Source: an unicellular cyanobacterium SU3 (GTDB lineage: Bacteria; Cyanobacteriota; Cyanobacteriia; Cyanobacteriales; Microcystaceae). Taken from it: a stretch of 45,923 nt of DNA. The notes beneath the pieces are model-generated. The model made no database searches. It was not told the DNA's origin and worked only from the letters and a program-made list of their open reading frames with translations. The stretch lies in the NCBI GenBank assembly GCA_002172675.1, contig NETF01000178.1, positions 1-45,923 of the forward strand. Reading direction: 5' to 3'. Numbering within the stretch: the stretch's first letter is position 1; every line of letters starts with the position of its first letter. The position numbers were made by a program, and so were the translations under genes. Below, piece after piece: positions 45,541-45,923 of this stretch.

Positions 45541-45729
45541 TTAGCAAGCAACAGGGAATGGATATTCTATAAACAAACTTTGAGGAAAAGGAGAGCCACG
45601 AAAGCGATTCATAATATTAATTAATTGAGAAAAACCCAGTTCAAGATGTTGACTGGGAAAAACAGATAACCAAGGTTGAATTAGACAGAAAAAGATGAAT
45701 GGTTGAATAATTAGGGTTTGCTGAAAAAG
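45541..45729 (-). other. open minus-strand stretch, possible decayed coding sequence
   Basis: The minus strand is open for 62 codons without a good start, from FQQTLIIQPFIFFCLIQPWL to FRGSPFPQSLFIEYPF, ending TAA at 45543-45541. It reads in line with the next open stretch (45742-45923) if two stops and a shift are ignored. I recognise no family. TTTTTCAGCAAACCC (45716-45728 region, minus strand) is like the ends of several cyanobacterial insertion sequences. It may be a dead element. Confidence 0.25.
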
Positions 45730-45741
45730 TTACTCAAAAAT

Positions 45742-45923
45742 TTATGCCACTTTTGACCAAGAATTTTCTGACAAATCAATAAGTTTGAACACAGAAAAAT
45801 GGTTTAAACTATAATCAAAATTAATTAAAAGCTGATTAATTAGTTCATTTGTTTTGCTATTAGTAAATAAGGACAAAAAAAGCGACAAAAACTGCCTCAG
45901 CAGTTTAGAAAGATTGACAACTA
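45742..45923 (-). other. partial minus-strand open frame cut by the window edge
   Basis: The frame (VNLSKLLRQFLSLFLSLFTN, KTNELINQLLINFDYSLNHF, KLIDLSENSWSKVA) is open from the window edge for 60 codons and stops with TAA at 45744-45742. The composition looks coding, with Leu/Ser/Asn patterns common in AT-rich transposase genes. Too little is present to name it. Confidence 0.25.

Overview
The window is a stretch of chromosome from a low-GC unicellular cyanobacterium, most like the Crocosphaera/Cyanothece group. The photosynthesis and carbon genes show this: psbI, petH with a phycobilisome-linker-like N-terminus, phosphoribulokinase, a high-light-inducible protein, ndhN, an ndhF-ndhD-Cup CO2-uptake operon, a GlgA2-type glycogen synthase and cyanobacterial SigA. 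Copies of the HIP1 octamer GCGATCGC (for example at 2220-2227) agree. The genus is inferred from protein flavour and base composition, not from a search.

Layout. 1-760: a Uma2-type nuclease gene. 760-1290: non-coding, with a ~131-bp MITE-like element and a dyad before ndhF. 1294-6050: ndhF-ndhD-Cup, the NDH-1MS CO2-hydrating complex. 6180-8950: accessory patch with a UPF0175/DUF3368 toxin-antitoxin pair, a small unknown gene, a PEP-CTERM gene without its signal peptide, a lone VMAP-type HTH protein and an orphan antitoxin-like gene. 8971-13154: AI-2E-type transporter, S9 peptidase and D-Ala-D-Ala ligase. 13155-15600: a gene graveyard with an IS701 remnant, a frameshifted PPC/EF-hand surface-protein pseudogene, a DUF6887/DUF6888 pair, a truncated cohesin-like gene and the tail of a phoX phosphatase, with two copies of one hairpin sequence near its ends. 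15625-16566: DUF2973 and DUF2605. 16854-19835: a FIST sensor gene followed by a GAF-GAF adenylate cyclase. 19863-25468: a secreted protein, then rpsP-khpA-LpxB-like (overlapping genes), and an LptD-like outer-membrane protein. 25662-30625: psbI, ndhN, glgA, a conserved unknown gene overlapping trmJ, and a hydrolase-like gene. 30632-35079: SWIM protein, VanY-type peptidase, two conserved unknowns and sigA with a ~790-bp empty upstream region. 35870-37845: PAP2-like protein, crtE and divergent coaD. 38030-42029: TPR protein with an early stop, HLIP, small exported protein, an SDR lacking the usual catalytic Tyr, an ABC permease and a membrane protein. 42215-44893: petH and divergent prk. 44978-45502: an internally deleted IS630 element with intact ends. 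The last 420 bases look like decayed coding sequence.

Functionally most of the window is core cyanobacterial metabolism: CO2 uptake (NDH-1MS), electron transport (PetH, PsbI, NdhN), the Calvin cycle (Prk), storage (GlgA), isoprenoids (CrtE) and envelope building (Ddl, VanY-type peptidase, LptD-like and LpxB-like proteins). I found no CRISPR array, rRNA, confident tRNA, prophage or obvious new defence island. The least explained items are the SDR with Asn for Tyr, the solo VMAP-type HTH protein at a recombination junction, the FIST-cyclase pair, and the repeat and remnant mosaic at 13.2-15.6 kb.
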